Of a stretch of DNA of 21,217 nucleotides, positions 14,200 to 21,217 are shown piece after piece. Made by a program: the position numbers and the translations under genes. The stretch covers positions 1 through 21,217 of the forward strand of contig JAEZOA010000177.1 of the NCBI GenBank assembly GCA_023441625.1, read 5' to 3'. The notes beneath the pieces were generated by a model. That model made no database searches, was not told where the DNA came from, and saw only the letters and a program-made list of their open reading frames with translations. The first letter of the stretch is position 1, and every line of letters starts with the position of its first letter. The DNA comes from Bacillota bacterium (GTDB taxonomy: Bacteria; Bacillota; Clostridia; Acetivibrionales; DSM-1351).

Positions 14200-15528
14200 A
14201 TGTTATTTAAGAAGATTTTACCAGTGGTTCTAAGTCTTGCGATGCTTACTACAATGTTTACTGGATGTGGCTCAAAAACAGCTACTGAGAACACTGGTAC
14301 AACGACACAATCAACAGTACAATCTTCAGGACCAATCAAGCTTACTTATTATGGAGGATGGACAGGTACTGACCTTGACATAATGAAGGCTATGGTTGAT
14401 AAGTTTAACTCGGAACAATCTAAAATCCAGGTTGAATTTTCATCACTACAGTGGACACAAATGTTTACAAAGTTCTTAACAGATTATAAAGCTGGAAATC
14501 CACCGGATATAGTAGCTACTCATACATTTGAAATAGGACAATTTGCTGATATGGGAGTACTTGATGAGAAAACAGTTGCCGACCTTAAACTAAATGAAGC
14601 TGACTATCTAGAAAGTGCTTGGAAGGGTTGCTTCTACAAAGGTACTCAGTATGCAGTACCTCTTGGCGTTAATATGCATGGAATATATTACAACAAGGAT
14701 TTATATGAAAAGGCAGGTATTACAGCTGCTCCCAAAACTGGTGACGAATTAATAGCAACAGCTCAAAAGCTAACACTTGACAAAAATGGAAAACATCCAA
14801 ATGAAGCTGGTTTTGATGAAAACAATATTGTTCAGTATGGTCTTGGTTTCTCTATGAATCATCATGTTTTCTATCAGTTCTACGGTTTGCTTAACCAACA
14901 GGATGCAAATACGTTTACAGCTGATATGACTGAATTGAAATTAGATGAAGATAAGGCAGCTAAAGCACTTGGATTTATACAGGACTTAGTATTTAAATAT
15001 AAAGTGGCTCCAAAGGGAGAAAAATCAGCTATAGATGATTTTAAAGCAGGTAAAGTAGCAACTATCGTAGATGGAAACTGGCAGATATCAGGATTAGAAG
15101 CTACAAACTTAAACTGGGATTCAGCTGTATATCCAACAGTATTTAATAACGGTAAAATGTGGGGAGCATCAGAAGGCTTTATATTCCCTAAAAACGAAAA
15201 AGCTGACGATGCAAGAAAAGCAGCTGTATCAGAATTTGTAAAATGGTTATCAAATAATTCTGCGTCATGGGGAGAATCCGGACAATTACCAGCACTTAAG
15301 AGTGCTCTAGATACTGTAAAAGACAAAAAGGGTAGAGCTGCATTTATTGAAGAATTGGACAAGGTTACATTCATACCAGCACATCCAATGGCTACACAGT
15401 TGTTCTCAAGTGCAGCACCAAGTCCAATATTAACAGCTGCTCAAGATACAGTGCTTAATGATAAAGACACAAAAGAAGTTGCTAAAAAATTAGTTGAAGA
15501 AATGAACGCTCTATTAGCGCAAAAGTAG
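14200..15528 (+). CDS. ABC transporter solute-binding lipoprotein (carbohydrate type)
   Basis: 442 residues from ATG 14200, seven bases after GGAGGG; an in-frame TTG at 14185 lies at the edge of the binding site and is rejected. The signal peptide ends in a lipobox, MFTGCGS with Cys23, so the mature protein is lipid-anchored outside the membrane. A Thr/Ser/Gln-rich linker follows. The fold is that of the extracellular sugar-binding family 1: IKLTYYGGWTGTDLDIMKAMVDKF at the start, YAVPLGVNMHGIYYNKDLYEKAGI in the first lobe, and GKVATIVDGNWQISGL in the second. It delivers substrate to the two permeases encoded next. The substrate cannot be read from the sequence. The ligand is likely a small saccharide or sugar acid from the neighbourhood. 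Confidence 0.92.
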   Translation: MLFKKILPVVLSLAMLTTMFTGCGSKTATENTGTTTQSTVQSSGPIKLTYYGGWTGTDLDIMKAMVDKFNSEQSKIQVEFSSLQWTQMFTKFLTDYKAGNPPDIVATHTFEIGQFADMGVLDEKTVADLKLNEADYLESAWKGCFYKGTQYAVPLGVNMHGIYYNKDLYEKAGITAAPKTGDELIATAQKLTLDKNGKHPNEAGFDENNIVQYGLGFSMNHHVFYQFYGLLNQQDANTFTADMTELKLDEDKAAKALGFIQDLVFKYKVAPKGEKSAIDDFKAGKVATIVDGNWQISGLEATNLNWDSAVYPTVFNNGKMWGASEGFIFPKNEKADDARKAAVSEFVKWLSNNSASWGESGQLPALKSALDTVKDKKGRAAFIEELDKVTFIPAHPMATQLFSSAAPSPILTAAQDTVLNDKDTKEVAKKLVEEMNALLAQK

Positions 15529-15560
15529 TATTGTAGTTAGAAATAGTTATACAAGGTCTA

Positions 15561-15606
15561 TGCCGCCGCCTATTTTTACTTGAAGAGTGAGTATTTAGCG
15601 GCGGCA
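15561..15606 (+). promoter_or_regulatory. GC-rich intercistronic stem-loop
   Basis: TGCCGCCGC (15561-15569) and GCGGCGGCA (15598-15606) pair perfectly over nine GC-rich bases, and inside the loop TACT and AGTA can pair. There is no T tract after it. It lies in the 191-base gap between the binding-protein and first permease genes. Such structures commonly protect the upstream mRNA from 3' decay or allow partial read-through, giving more binding protein than permease. Confidence 0.6.
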
Positions 15607-15719
15607 AGCGTATAACATCAATATTGACTATGCCAATCAGAGAATATTTAAATAGTAATAGTTTTTTGATAAAACTCTTTCGGCAAAAGATAAAATTTAT
15701 ATGAAGGGTTGTCTAGGAT

Positions 15720-16580
15720 ATGAAAAAGTCGCAAGGTAAAGTAGCAGCATTTTTTTTATTACCATATCTAACAATTTTCTTTATTTTTAGAGTTATGCCT
15801 AGTGTTGGCGGACTATTTATGAGTTTATTTAAATGGAACATTGTGGGTGAAGCCAAGTTTAACGGAGTAAATAACTTTGTACGATTGGCAAAAGACCCAT
15901 ATTTCGCAATATCATTAAAAAATACATTATTGTTTTTTTTAATGACACTACCGGTGTTAGTAATAGGAAGTTTGCTTTTAGCAGTATTAATGAATCAAAA
16001 AGTTTTATTAACCAATGCAGTAAGAACAGTTTCAATTATCCCATATGTATTAATTCCGGCAGTAGTAGGTATTATATGGAATTGGTTATATGATAATAAT
16101 TTCGGTATTTTGAATTACTATTTGAAAGCATTAGGACTTAATTCAGTTGAATGGTTAACAAATGAGAAGTGGGCATTATTCTCGGTTGCCATAGTTACCA
16201 TTTGGTCCTATTTAGGATATAACATGATATTGTATTTGGCGGGTTTGCAGGATATACCTAAAGAATTATATGAGGCTAGCAGAATAGATGGTGCTAATGG
16301 TTTTCAAACCTTTACAAAAGTAACTCTTCCGCTATTAATGCCAATTACATCAATGATTTTAACACTTACAATGATAAATGTAATTCAAATATTTGACCAG
16401 ATTTTTGTAATGACAAACGGTGGACCCGGCACATCAACATTAACTATTGTTCAATACCTATATAGTTCAGCTTTCCAAAATTATGATATTGGCTATGGGT
16501 CAACTTTAGGAGTAGCTTTGCTAGTTATCTTAGTCATACTTATTCAAGCTAAATCTAAACTAATTAAAGATGAGATATAG
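15720..16580 (+). CDS. ABC sugar transporter permease (UgpA/MalF-like)
   Basis: 286 residues with six hydrophobic segments. The cytoplasmic EAA loop is clear: EASRIDGANGFQTFTKVTLPLL, where the transporter ATPase docks. It is the first of a pair of permeases of the CUT1 carbohydrate family. The N-terminus is short, lacking the long extension of E. coli MalF. Its ribosome binding site is poor (AGGAT only two bases from the ATG, AAGGG about twelve bases away), which fits lower expression than the binding protein. No ATPase gene is present in the operon, so a shared MsmX-type ATPase encoded elsewhere is likely. Confidence 0.92.
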   Translation: MKKSQGKVAAFFLLPYLTIFFIFRVMPSVGGLFMSLFKWNIVGEAKFNGVNNFVRLAKDPYFAISLKNTLLFFLMTLPVLVIGSLLLAVLMNQKVLLTNAVRTVSIIPYVLIPAVVGIIWNWLYDNNFGILNYYLKALGLNSVEWLTNEKWALFSVAIVTIWSYLGYNMILYLAGLQDIPKELYEASRIDGANGFQTFTKVTLPLLMPITSMILTLTMINVIQIFDQIFVMTNGGPGTSTLTIVQYLYSSAFQNYDIGYGSTLGVALLVILVILIQAKSKLIKDEI

Positions 16581-16592
16581 GAGGGAAAAAAC

Positions 16593-17426
16593 GTGGATAA
16601 ATCATTTAAGAAACTAATTACCTATGTACTGTTAATATTCACAGGAGCAGTATTTCTGTTTCCCTTACTATGGTCATTGATATCATCGGTGAAACCAGAA
16701 AATGATATAGTATCATATCCTCCAAATTGGATACCAGTTAACTTTACAATGGAAAATTATACACAAGTGTTAGAGAAGTATCCTTACTTGAGTTGGGGGC
16801 TAAATAGTATAATTATTACTGTGAGTTCCACTTTATTGGTGCTAGTAATAGCTTCAATGGCAGCATATGCTTTCGGAAGATTACAATTTCGATTCAAGAA
16901 AGCACTATTTGCACTAGTTGTATCGATGCTTCTTATACCAATGCAAGCTTATATTGTACCTCTATTCTTTATGATGTCAGAAATTAATTTACTTAATTCA
17001 TATGCATCAATTATTTTAGTTGCAGGTGCCAATGTAACTAGTGTATTTATACTAACAAGCTTTTTCAAAGGCATACCAAATGAGCTAGAAGAAGCTGCAA
17101 GAATAGATGGTTGTAATGATATTACAATATTCGCAAAAATCATGTTCCCATTAGCAAAACCGGCATTAGCTACGGTAACAATATTAACATTTATATCAAA
17201 CTGGAACAATTTCCTTTGGCCTTTAATTGCTATCAGAGACAATGCATTAAAACCATTACCTGTTGGTATAGCTCAATTTATGGGTAATGCAGGATCAAAT
17301 GCTCAATTCCAATATGGTCCATCACTTGCAGGTGCTTGTATGGCAATTATTCCTACAGTAATAGTATTCTTATCTTTACAACGTTATTTTGTTGAAGGTA
17401 TAGCAAGTTCAGGAATTAAAGGTTAA
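16593..17426 (+). CDS. ABC sugar transporter permease (UgpE/MalG-like)
   Basis: 277 residues starting at GTG 16593, preceded by GGAGGG. Six membrane segments are visible. The EAA loop reads EEAARIDGCNDITIFAKIMFPLAKPAL. The C-terminus ends FVEGIASSGIKG, which is characteristic of the second CUT1 permease (VKGLTAGAVKG in many homologues). It forms the membrane channel with the permease at 15720, and only twelve bases separate the two genes. The downstream sialidase-like gene starts 38 bases after its stop, in the same direction. Confidence 0.94.
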   Translation: MDKSFKKLITYVLLIFTGAVFLFPLLWSLISSVKPENDIVSYPPNWIPVNFTMENYTQVLEKYPYLSWGLNSIIITVSSTLLVLVIASMAAYAFGRLQFRFKKALFALVVSMLLIPMQAYIVPLFFMMSEINLLNSYASIILVAGANVTSVFILTSFFKGIPNELEEAARIDGCNDITIFAKIMFPLAKPALATVTILTFISNWNNFLWPLIAIRDNALKPLPVGIAQFMGNAGSNAQFQYGPSLAGACMAIIPTVIVFLSLQRYFVEGIASSGIKG

Positions 17427-17464
17427 AGTTTTCTAATAAAATAAAAAAATCGAGGGTACAAGTT

Positions 17465-18478
17465 ATGTTTACTGAAGCTAAAAAAGAATTGATTTTTGAG
17501 CCAAATAAATACTTTCAATCCTGTCATGCTTCTACTGTAACAGTATTAAAAAACGGTATTATAATGGCTGCATGGTTTGCAGGTTCAGCTGAAGGTTCAG
17601 ATGATGTGGCAATATGGGGTTCATGTAGAATTAATGGTATATGGAGTATACCAAGGAAATTAGCTGATGACATTGGACAACCCAATTGGAATCCTGTTCT
17701 TTATACATTAGATAATGGCAATGTCATGTTATTCTACAAGGTAGGGCGAATCATTAGTGAATGGTATACAAAAGTAATCGTATCTGAAGACAATGGTAAC
17801 ACATGGAGTGAGCCTGTAGAACTTGTTAGTGGTGACACAAGCGGCGGTAGAGGCCCTGTAAGGTGTAAGGTTATCAAACTTTCTGATGGTAATATTTTAG
17901 CACCAACATCTACAGAAAAAGGTATTTGGAAGTGTATGGCAGATATTTATGACAGCGTAAGTAAAACTTGGACTAAAAGTAACGAGATTATGATTGAAGG
18001 CATTGATTATGATAACATTCAGAGTGTAAAAAGCAACATTGCGGTATCTGAACAATCCTTGAAAGGGAGAGGAATTATTCAGCCAACCCTTTGGGAATCT
18101 GAACCAAATGTTGTTCACATGATGACAAGATGTAGTGAGGGAAAAATATATAGAAGTGATTCCTATGATGGGGGAAAAACATGGAATAAGGTATATGCCA
18201 CATCACTACCAAATAACAATAGCGGTATTGATGTTGCTAAGCTAGATGATGGTGCTCTGGTATTGGTTTATAACCCTGTCGGTATAAACTGGGGACCACG
18301 AACACCAATAAAAATTAGTGTATCAAGAGATAATGGGATTACATGGGCAGAGGATTTTATACTTGACGAAGGTGAAGGAGAATATTCATATCCTGCCATA
18401 ATTACAAATAATAAAGAGATATTTATCACATATACTTTTGACAGAAAAAGCATTGCTTTTTGGAATATAAAGCTATAA
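17465..18478 (+). CDS. cytoplasmic sialidase-like (BNR/Asp-box) glycoside-active protein
   Basis: 337 residues with a beta-propeller pattern. Three Asp boxes are exact: SEDNGNTW (107-114), SYDGGKTW (233-240) and SRDNGITW (287-294), with a degenerate one near 163-169. CHASTVTVLKNGIIMAAWFAGSAEG (from residue 20) and GEYSYPAII (from 306) are typical of the BNR_2 group often named exo-alpha-sialidase. The usual FRIP motif of GH33 sialidases is not visible. There is no signal peptide, so it acts on an imported substrate in the cytoplasm. The true glycosidic substrate of this subgroup is uncertain, and lyase or alpha-rhamnosidase-like propellers are alternatives. GAGGGT precedes the ATG. Binding-protein transport genes lie upstream and aldolase/kinase genes downstream. 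Confidence 0.8.
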   Translation: MFTEAKKELIFEPNKYFQSCHASTVTVLKNGIIMAAWFAGSAEGSDDVAIWGSCRINGIWSIPRKLADDIGQPNWNPVLYTLDNGNVMLFYKVGRIISEWYTKVIVSEDNGNTWSEPVELVSGDTSGGRGPVRCKVIKLSDGNILAPTSTEKGIWKCMADIYDSVSKTWTKSNEIMIEGIDYDNIQSVKSNIAVSEQSLKGRGIIQPTLWESEPNVVHMMTRCSEGKIYRSDSYDGGKTWNKVYATSLPNNNSGIDVAKLDDGALVLVYNPVGINWGPRTPIKISVSRDNGITWAEDFILDEGEGEYSYPAIITNNKEIFITYTFDRKSIAFWNIKL

Positions 18479-18562
18479 AGGATATTTTACCTAAGAAACT
18501 CTGGTAGTACAGATAATAAAAGGTATTATTTTAACCTTTATATGAGAAGGTGGGCTAAAGAT

Positions 18563-19024
18563 ATGATAGTGGACAAATCAAGTAATTTAGAGCTGTATAA
18601 AGAGTTACTTCCTCAGCTCTTATTGGTAAAGAAGTTTATTGATGATCACAAGAACTTTGAGGATATAGAGTATTGTAAACATTTAATTGATGAAGAAAAT
18701 GTTTTTGCTAATGTTCAGCAGTATATTACCAAGAATAGTAACGAAAGCAGATGGGAATCACATAGAAAATATATTGATGTACAGTTGATTATAAGTGGTA
18801 AAGAGAATATAGGATACGCTTCTTGCGAGACTCTTACATTAGTGGATGAGTTTACTGCAGATAATGACATAGCATTTTATAAAAGTCCAAGGAATTATAC
18901 AGACATCATCCTTTCAGAAGGTATGTTTGCAATTTTTTATCCTGGAGAAGCCCACTTACCATGTTGTATAAGTGAAACAGCAAGTACTGTCAAGAAAATC
19001 GTTTTTAAGATAAAGATGAGTTAG
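18563..19024 (+). CDS. YhcH/YjgK/YiaL (NanQ-like) cupin-type protein
   Basis: 153 residues from ATG 18563. AAGGTGG lies nine bases upstream, while the in-frame ATG at 18542 has no binding site. ESRWESHRKYIDVQLIISGKENIGY (61-85) and FYPGEAHLPC (125-134) are the conserved blocks, containing His67 and His131 as likely metal ligands of the cupin-like barrel. E. coli YhcH (NanQ) accelerates anomer opening of N-acetylneuraminate, and relatives occur in other sugar operons (EbgC, YiaL). Here the protein sits between the BNR hydrolase and the aldolase, fitting a ring-opening or anomerising step before retro-aldol cleavage. The substrate is inferred from context only. Confidence 0.88.
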   Translation: MIVDKSSNLELYKELLPQLLLVKKFIDDHKNFEDIEYCKHLIDEENVFANVQQYITKNSNESRWESHRKYIDVQLIISGKENIGYASCETLTLVDEFTADNDIAFYKSPRNYTDIILSEGMFAIFYPGEAHLPCCISETASTVKKIVFKIKMS

Positions 19025-19081
19025 TCAAAATTAGAGTTAATAAAGAATATATAAAAACAAATATAAAAAGAGGCGTAAATT

Positions 19082-20023
19082 ATGATTACTAATTTTCCAG
19101 GTGGAGTCTGGCCAACGATGATAACACCTTATAAGTCAGACGGAAGTATTGATTATGAGAATCTAAAAAAAATGATAGATTGGTATATTGAAAACAAAGT
19201 ACAAGGTTTATTTGCGGTATGTCAATCTAGTGAAATGTTCTTTCTTTCTTTAGAAGAAAGAATTGAAGTTGCAAGTTTTGTTAAAAAATATACAAATGGA
19301 CGAGTTCCAGTAATAGCATCAGGGCATATATCTGATAAGCTGGAAGACCAAATTAAAGAGTTAAATAAAATGGCAGAAACAGGTGTGGACGCTTTAATAT
19401 TTATAACTAATCGTTTAGCTGCAGAAGATGAATCTGATACAGTATTTATTAATAATCTTGAAAAGATACTAGAATCTCTTCCAAAAGATTTACCTTTAGG
19501 GTTCTATGAATGTCCATATCCATACAAGAGACTTATTTCACCTGAAATTATTAAATATTGTCTCAAATCAGAAAGATTCTATTTTATTAAGGACACAAGC
19601 TGTGATGTAGAAAATATCAGAGAAAAAATGAACCTAGTAAAAGGTACAAAGTTTAAGCTTTATAATGCAAATTCAGCAACTCTTCTAGAAACTCTTCCAT
19701 TAGGAATTGCTGGTTACTGTGGAGTTATGGCAAATTTCCATCCTGCTCTATATGATTGGCTATTAAATAATTGGGAAAAAGAACCACAGAAAGCTAAAGA
19801 TATAATGAATTTTTTAAGTTTAGCATCACAAATTGAAAGGCAGCTCTACCCTGTAAATGCAAAATATAATTTTGCATTAGAAGGTATTGATATATCATAT
19901 GTAAGCAGGTCTAAGGATTCAAACCTGTTTACATCTGCAAACAAGCTTGAGGTAGAACATTTACATGACTTAGTTGATAAATTGAGTGCTAATTTAGGCA
20001 TAAGTAAGTTTAAATCTTCGTAA
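19082..20023 (+). CDS. DapA/NanA-superfamily (class I pyruvate) aldolase
   Basis: 313 residues, a TIM-barrel aldolase. The Schiff-base lysine is Lys170 in FYFIKDTSCD and the partner tyrosine is Tyr142 in GFYECPYPYKR. The substrate-binding loop that reads G(T/S)TGE in DapA and NanA is CQSSE (47-51) here, so the pocket is unlike both standard enzymes. Family members cleave or make 2-oxo sugar acids with pyruvate. Lysine biosynthesis is unlikely: the gene lies in a sugar-uptake operon, not near dapB or lysA. AGAGGCG precedes the ATG. The expected products are pyruvate plus an aldehyde or sugar, and the kinase encoded next may phosphorylate the latter. Confidence 0.85.
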   Translation: MITNFPGGVWPTMITPYKSDGSIDYENLKKMIDWYIENKVQGLFAVCQSSEMFFLSLEERIEVASFVKKYTNGRVPVIASGHISDKLEDQIKELNKMAETGVDALIFITNRLAAEDESDTVFINNLEKILESLPKDLPLGFYECPYPYKRLISPEIIKYCLKSERFYFIKDTSCDVENIREKMNLVKGTKFKLYNANSATLLETLPLGIAGYCGVMANFHPALYDWLLNNWEKEPQKAKDIMNFLSLASQIERQLYPVNAKYNFALEGIDISYVSRSKDSNLFTSANKLEVEHLHDLVDKLSANLGISKFKSS

Positions 20024-20083
20024 TAAGAAGCTTTGGCATTAACTAATATTAATATTAATTTGAAGCAAAGGCAGGTAATAATT

Positions 20084-21070
20084 GTGAAAGCACCTAAGAT
20101 ATTAGTGGTTGGAAGCCTTGTAATGGATTTAATATATAGTACTTCTAAAGTTCCAAATGAAGGTGAAACAGTAAATGATGGCTTGTCCTTTACATCAGCT
20201 CCAGGTGGAAAAGGTGCCAATCAAGCGGTGCAAGCTGCAAGACTTGGTATAGATGTTACTATGGTCGGAAAGCTCGGAATGGATATGTTTGGTGACAGCT
20301 TACTAAAAGCTATTCAAGATGCAGGTATAAACACTGACAATATAATGAGGGATGAAGCTTGCTCATCAGCTGTCAGCAATATTATTCTAGAAGTTGTTCC
20401 AGGTAAAAAAACAAAGAATAGGATAATAGTTGTTCCAGGAACTAATATGAAGATTACAGTTGAAGATGTAGCCTTCTTGAAGGAAAAAATATCTGAGTAT
20501 GACTTGATTATTCTTCAGCTTGAAATTCCATTAGAAGTAAATAGAGCAGTAATAGAATATGCCCATGATAAGGGAGTTCCTGTAATGCTAAATTCTGCTC
20601 CTTATTCACCTTTAGATGATGAGCTCCTTTCAAAGCTAACTTATATATCACCAAATGAGCATGAAGCATATGGATTAACAGGAATAAAAACAACTAAGGA
20701 TGACGGCAGTATTGACATAAAAAAAGTTGAAATGGCCGCAAGGGCTTTACTGAATAAAGGTGTAAAAAATGTAATAATCACATTAGGAAGTAATGGCGTG
20801 GCATTTATGAATAAGGATATTTTTGTTGTAAAACCTTGTGTAGATATTGTTAAGGTTATTGACCCGACTGCCGCCGGTGATTCTTTTACAGGTGCATTCT
20901 GCTCGGCAGTAAGTATGGGTATGCCAGTAGAAAAAGCTCTTGATTTTGCAAACTATACAGCAACCATAACAGTTTCTAAGCTGGGAGCAATTACATCTTT
21001 ACCTACACTAGAAGAGGTTAAAGACTTAATGAAAAAGAACAATTATCGTGATACTAATGGAGGCAATTAA
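20084..21070 (+). CDS. PfkB/ribokinase-family sugar kinase
   Basis: About 328 residues from GTG 20084, chosen for the AGGCAGGT sequence seven bases upstream; a longer frame from TTG 20033 has no binding site and an unusual Asn-rich start. Both family signatures are present: GGKGANQA at 41-48 (signature 1) and DPTAAGDSFTGAF at about 260-272 (signature 2), whose Asp266 is the catalytic base. The overall pattern is closest to ribokinase. It would phosphorylate ribose, deoxyribose or a related small sugar. In this operon the substrate may be the sugar released by the aldolase or hydrolase. It is the last gene seen in the array; no strong terminator follows. Confidence 0.9.
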   Translation: MKAPKILVVGSLVMDLIYSTSKVPNEGETVNDGLSFTSAPGGKGANQAVQAARLGIDVTMVGKLGMDMFGDSLLKAIQDAGINTDNIMRDEACSSAVSNIILEVVPGKKTKNRIIVVPGTNMKITVEDVAFLKEKISEYDLIILQLEIPLEVNRAVIEYAHDKGVPVMLNSAPYSPLDDELLSKLTYISPNEHEAYGLTGIKTTKDDGSIDIKKVEMAARALLNKGVKNVIITLGSNGVAFMNKDIFVVKPCVDIVKVIDPTAAGDSFTGAFCSAVSMGMPVEKALDFANYTATITVSKLGAITSLPTLEEVKDLMKKNNYRDTNGGN

Positions 21071-21217
21071 GGTTGAAAGAACTAAAACAATAAAAAAGAC
21101 TAACTATTAAAAGTCAAGTTTTAAAATGATATTTTTTGAATAAACTGCAGAAATGCAATTTAGATATTTATGAACCTTGAAAACTGCATGACGAATAGAG
21201 CATCTGTTAAGGTGCTC
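21071..21217. other. non-coding right edge with hairpin and rRNA-spacer-like phrase
   Basis: No gene is seen. AACCTTGAAAACTGCAT (about 21172-21188) resembles the conserved end of 16S-23S spacers in Firmicutes, but no 16S gene is upstream. GAGCATC and GGTGCTC at 21198-21217 pair as a seven-base hairpin with a TGTTAA loop. A weak hairpin with a T tract (GACT/AGTC near 21098-21115) is also seen, best oriented for the minus strand. The window stops within this element, so its nature is undetermined. Confidence 0.3.

Noticed and set aside
17465..21070. Canonical sialic acid (nan) operon
   Set aside because: NanE, NanK and NagA/B types are absent, the aldolase lacks the GSTGE loop and the hydrolase lacks a FRIP motif, so the name would overstate the evidence.
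1..21217. CRISPR array, tRNA or rRNA gene
   Set aside because: No regularly spaced repeats, no tRNA cloverleaf ending in CCA and no long rRNA-like sequence were seen by eye.

Overview
The window is low-GC, AT-rich chromosomal DNA with strong AGGAGG-type ribosome binding sites. Its gene content includes a single-cluster ferredoxin, a four-subunit 2-oxoacid:ferredoxin oxidoreductase, type III glutamine synthetase and carbohydrate ABC transport. This points to an anaerobic, saccharolytic member of the Clostridia. A Ruminiclostridium-like relative is my guess, but the sequence alone does not prove it.

Left part (1-6250). The window opens inside the 3' end of a group II intron (domains V and VI; predicted 3' splice site near position 78). 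Next comes a small ferredoxin on the minus strand. A membrane-anchored protein of unknown function (641-1483) follows, preceded by a dispersed intergenic repeat. Then come tcdA (cyclic t6A formation in tRNA) and a P-loop ATPase. After these lies a vor/kor-type operon in the order ferredoxin subunit, alpha, beta, gamma, which oxidises branched-chain or other 2-oxoacids to acyl-CoA and reduces ferredoxin. The gap between the ferredoxin subunit and the alpha subunit holds a ten-codon ORF with a good ribosome binding site and three consecutive inverted repeats, which looks like a leader or attenuator. A strong terminator closes the operon.

Middle part (6250-13000). A gene-poor stretch contains a second copy of the repeat, followed by glnN (type III glutamine synthetase) on the minus strand. 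Next are a membrane-bound transglutaminase-like protein, a WYL-domain regulator, a DUF3795 protein that looks frameshifted near its 3' end, and an AlkZ-related protein. The region ends in a GNAT acetyltransferase broken by two frameshifts. Its last fragment runs in frame into the next gene.

Right part (13021-21070). An IclR-type regulator is followed by a terminator and an intergenic region with several inverted repeats. Then comes a six-gene, same-strand array beginning with a solute-binding lipoprotein and two sugar permeases. It continues with a cytoplasmic sialidase-like (BNR/Asp-box) protein, a YhcH/NanQ-like protein, a DapA/NanA-superfamily aldolase and a PfkB/ribokinase-family kinase. 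Together these suggest import of a small glycoside or sugar acid, intracellular cleavage, ring opening, retro-aldol cleavage to pyruvate plus an aldehyde or sugar, and phosphorylation. No NanE, NanK or NagA/B-type gene and no transporter ATPase gene is present, so ordinary sialic acid use is not demonstrated. The true substrate is the most interesting open question here.

The window ends in non-coding DNA with a hairpin and a short phrase resembling rRNA spacer sequence. I could not identify it.
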